Assembly (NCBI RefSeq): GCF_003149085.1 | Contig: NZ_QGDT01000004.1 | Location: forward strand, 1-64,000 | Length of the DNA: 64,000 bases | DNA from: Dyadobacter jejuensis | Lineage (GTDB): Bacteria > Bacteroidota > Bacteroidia > Cytophagales > Spirosomataceae | Reading direction: 5' to 3' | In this document: positions 62,176 to 64,000 of the stretch, piece by piece | How the letters are laid out: each line of letters starts with the position of its first letter | Numbering within the stretch: the stretch's first letter is position 1 | Position numbers and translations under genes: made by a program | The notes under the pieces: model-generated | The model's database searches: none | Told to the model about the DNA's origin: nothing | Seen by the model: the letters and a program-made list of their open reading frames with translations, nothing else

Positions 62176-63681
62176 ATGAAGAAAAAGAATCTTTACATTG
62201 CTATCGCTTGTTTGTCCCTATTAAGTTTAAACACTTCTGCTCAGAATAGAACATACGATGGACCAAATAAGATGAATACTTGGTCTATTACTGGCTATGG
62301 TGGTATTACCAAATTTTTTGGCGATTTGAAGGAATATGACTTCAAACTCGGCGAGAATGAAAAACTAACTGGCGGTTGGGGGCTCTCCGTTAATAAGCAA
62401 TTGTCACCTATATTTGGAGTTCAACTCACTGGGTACAACGGGCAGCTTCAGGGTTCTAAAATGGGGGTTCAAAGCTCCATTACGGGCAACACCTACAATG
62501 CCAGCTTCAACAGCCCCTCTTTCATCCAACTGACTTTGGATGGAACCGTAAATCTTAACCGCTTGCTTTTGGGGCCGAATAAAATGCGGCACTGGAAAAT
62601 TGATGCACACCTTGGTGGTGGTATCATGTATTACCATACCGACCTAAAGTATTCGAATTTGGACACTGGCGTGAGCGGAGAATTCTCTTCTAACACCAAT
62701 GCAAGTTCTAAGACTGCCGGTACCTGGGAACGAAACGGATCCACATACACACGCGAATGGGTAGTTCCAGCTGGTCTAGCCGTTCACTACGAGCTTTCTC
62801 CCCGTTTCGATTTGGGTGTTGACTTTACTTACAGCTATGTAAATACCGAAAAGTTGGACCTTACAGTGGGTGGACTATCCGACTACCAGTCACAAGCCGG
62901 AATCTGGACTTTTGCGAAGGGCGATTCGAAAAACGATGGCTGGGGAATGGCTTCTATAGCTTTGACCTATAAGCTGGGTAAGAACCCCGTAAAGTCTAAA
63001 GATGGCGTGTACAATACTGAGAGTGGTCGCTACCACCTGCGTTGGGCCGATCCTAAGTCGTTGATCCCCGTGCCGTACAATCCTACCTTGGATGATGCGG
63101 ATTCCGTTGCAAAAGCCAATATGCCTAAGCCTGTCGATCCTCGCTTGTATACGGATAGCGATGGTGATGGAGTTGCCGACCTTTTCGATAAAGAAGCCAA
63201 TACCCCTATGGGAAGTATCGTTTCTGGGGGTGGGGTAGCCATGGACTTGGACAAAATTATCCGTGATGCCATTAAGAATAACCTTCCAAAAGACGAATGT
63301 GAAGCCTTATTCTCTAATATAGAGTTTGATACCGATAAAGCAATTATCCGTAACGCTTCTAAGGAGACTTTGAGCAAAGTAGTAGAGCTCTTGAACATGC
63401 GTGTTAACTGTAGAATTGTGTTGGTAGGACATACCGATGCGCGCGCTAGCGATAGCTATAACGTAGCCCTATCGCGTCGTCGGGTAGACGCCGCTAAGAG
63501 ATTCTTGATTCGCGCTGGTTTGCAAGATCCTAGCCGCATCATCGCTGAGTACTATGGTGAGTTGAGACCCATTGCCGACAACAGCAGTGTCGAAGGTCTT
63601 CAGTCGAACCGTCGTGTGGAGATCAAAATTCTTCCTCAAAACAGCATCCGTTCTACCTATCCTGCTGGTTTCAGAAAATAA
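62176..63681 (+). CDS. OmpA-family outer-membrane protein
   Basis: 501 residues from ATG 62176 (GTG at 62167 unlikely). Signal peptide ending SLNTSAQ. Residues of about 30-280 form an outer-membrane beta barrel (TGYGGITKFFGDL, aromatic strands). A short DSDGDGVADLFDKEANTP calcium-binding type repeat follows, and residues of about 375-490 form an OmpA C-terminal peptidoglycan-binding domain (IEFDTDKAIIRNAS, VGHTDARASDSYNVALSRRR, NRRVEIKI). Anchors the outer membrane to the cell wall. Followed by a strong terminator. Confidence 0.93.
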   Translation: MKKKNLYIAIACLSLLSLNTSAQNRTYDGPNKMNTWSITGYGGITKFFGDLKEYDFKLGENEKLTGGWGLSVNKQLSPIFGVQLTGYNGQLQGSKMGVQSSITGNTYNASFNSPSFIQLTLDGTVNLNRLLLGPNKMRHWKIDAHLGGGIMYYHTDLKYSNLDTGVSGEFSSNTNASSKTAGTWERNGSTYTREWVVPAGLAVHYELSPRFDLGVDFTYSYVNTEKLDLTVGGLSDYQSQAGIWTFAKGDSKNDGWGMASIALTYKLGKNPVKSKDGVYNTESGRYHLRWADPKSLIPVPYNPTLDDADSVAKANMPKPVDPRLYTDSDGDGVADLFDKEANTPMGSIVSGGGVAMDLDKIIRDAIKNNLPKDECEALFSNIEFDTDKAIIRNASKETLSKVVELLNMRVNCRIVLVGHTDARASDSYNVALSRRRVDAAKRFLIRAGLQDPSRIIAEYYGELRPIADNSSVEGLQSNRRVEIKILPQNSIRSTYPAGFRK

Positions 63682-63705
63682 GGAATCAGAATTATCATAG
63701 GATCC

Positions 63706-63742
63706 AAAAAAAAGCGTATCGATCTCGATACGCTTTTTTTTG
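63706..63742 (+). terminator. Bidirectional intrinsic terminator after the OmpA gene
   Basis: AAAAAAAAGCGTATCGA (63706-63722) pairs with its exact complement ending in eight T (63725-63741), with TC as the loop. Confidence 0.92.
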
Positions 63743-64000
63743 TGGCTCAGGGGCCCCAGAAGAGGGTAAGGTTCGGGTCGGGTGGCGCATGGTGCCGGCG
63801 GTAGTTGGGCTTGAAGCAAGGTATCACTATAGCCTCTCATGCCCCAATTAGTAAAACCTGCTGGCCCTCAGGGGGGGAATAATGTTTTCGGCCGACTAGG
63901 GCTGCGGCCTCCCGGGTTGGTTAGGTCGGAGGCCCTACCAACCTAGGTGATGCAGGACTAAGTTTTCGAATTGATTTGGTAACGACTATCAGGACTCAAA
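63743..64000. other. Unassigned GC-richer end of the window
   Basis: No supported gene. It is richer in G and C than the neighbours and has an imperfect hairpin around 63910-63955 (GGTTGGT paired with ACCAACC). A gene or repeat cut by the window edge cannot be excluded. Confidence 0.4.

Noticed and set aside
1-64000. CRISPR arrays, tRNA genes and complete insertion sequences
   Set aside because: I looked for regular short repeats, T-loop-like GTTCGANTC sequences with matching acceptor stems, and transposase motifs, and found none that hold up.

Overview
The window is chromosomal DNA from a Bacteroidota bacterium, most likely a Cytophagales-type environmental species. The evidence is a SusC/SusD pair, TAnnTTTG-type promoter elements with no Shine-Dalgarno sequences, a FISUMP-domain protein, a fragment of a type IX secretion sorting domain, a PycTM-domain protein and Bacteroidota-typical DUF2027-Smr and OmpA proteins. 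Genes are densely packed and nearly all of them can be assigned to a family.

Layout. 1-4400: end of a cupin lipoprotein gene, a small MITE-like palindromic element, glycogen debranching enzyme glgX, and two small conserved genes closed by a strong terminator. 4684-31683: a roughly 27 kb catabolic cluster. It holds susCD, two paralogous five-bladed-propeller glycosidase-like proteins, a FISUMP protein, two ceramidase-like hydrolases, a hexapeptide acyltransferase, a sialidase-like protein, a PhyH dioxygenase, two SDRs, a sodium:solute symporter, an HpcH aldolase, an aldo/keto reductase, a Gfo/Idh/MocA enzyme, RidA, two 3-hydroxyacyl-CoA dehydrogenase-like proteins (one apparently dead), a GSA-aminomutase-like aminotransferase, an M19 dipeptidase and an AraC regulator. 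31871-41208: a flavodoxin-like reductase, a GAF protein directly abutting an HD-PycTM membrane protein, an SdiA-regulated lipoprotein, and a very large lipoprotein joining a phosphoesterase, a possible kinase-like domain and an outer-membrane barrel. 41521-46238: SGNH hydrolase and a PVC-type dehydrogenase/cytochrome c. 46747-52116 (minus): three GH29 fucosidases plus a glycosylasparaginase, which looks like a fucosylated N-glycan operon. 52230-54999: a fatty-acid-hydroxylase-type protein and an SDR with a ParDE toxin-antitoxin module between them, the module flanked by a 132-bp perfect direct repeat of the SDR 3' end. 55222-63681: fabG, a VWA membrane protein, DUF2279, DUF2027-Smr, DUF4403, RNase P RNA and an OmpA-family protein.

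How it fits together. Three promoters in the catabolic cluster (before susC, the aldolase gene and ridA) carry the same bipartite sequence: ATAGTAT, then ATRAAAGTA exactly 18 bp further on, with the AGTA cores 21 bp apart. Each lies at a fixed distance from a perfect TAnnTTTG element and none has a -33 TTTG. The first half, as an identical 18-mer shared with the aldolase site, recurs upstream of the araC-type gene at the end of the cluster. This is what an AraC-type activator regulon would look like, and it joins susCD and the intracellular enzymes into one pathway. The substrate is not determinable from sequence; a glycoconjugate with an amide- or amino-linked part is my best inference.

Where an ATG lies a few codons inside an ORF that opens with GTG or TTG, I moved the start to that ATG; these cases are stated in the entries.
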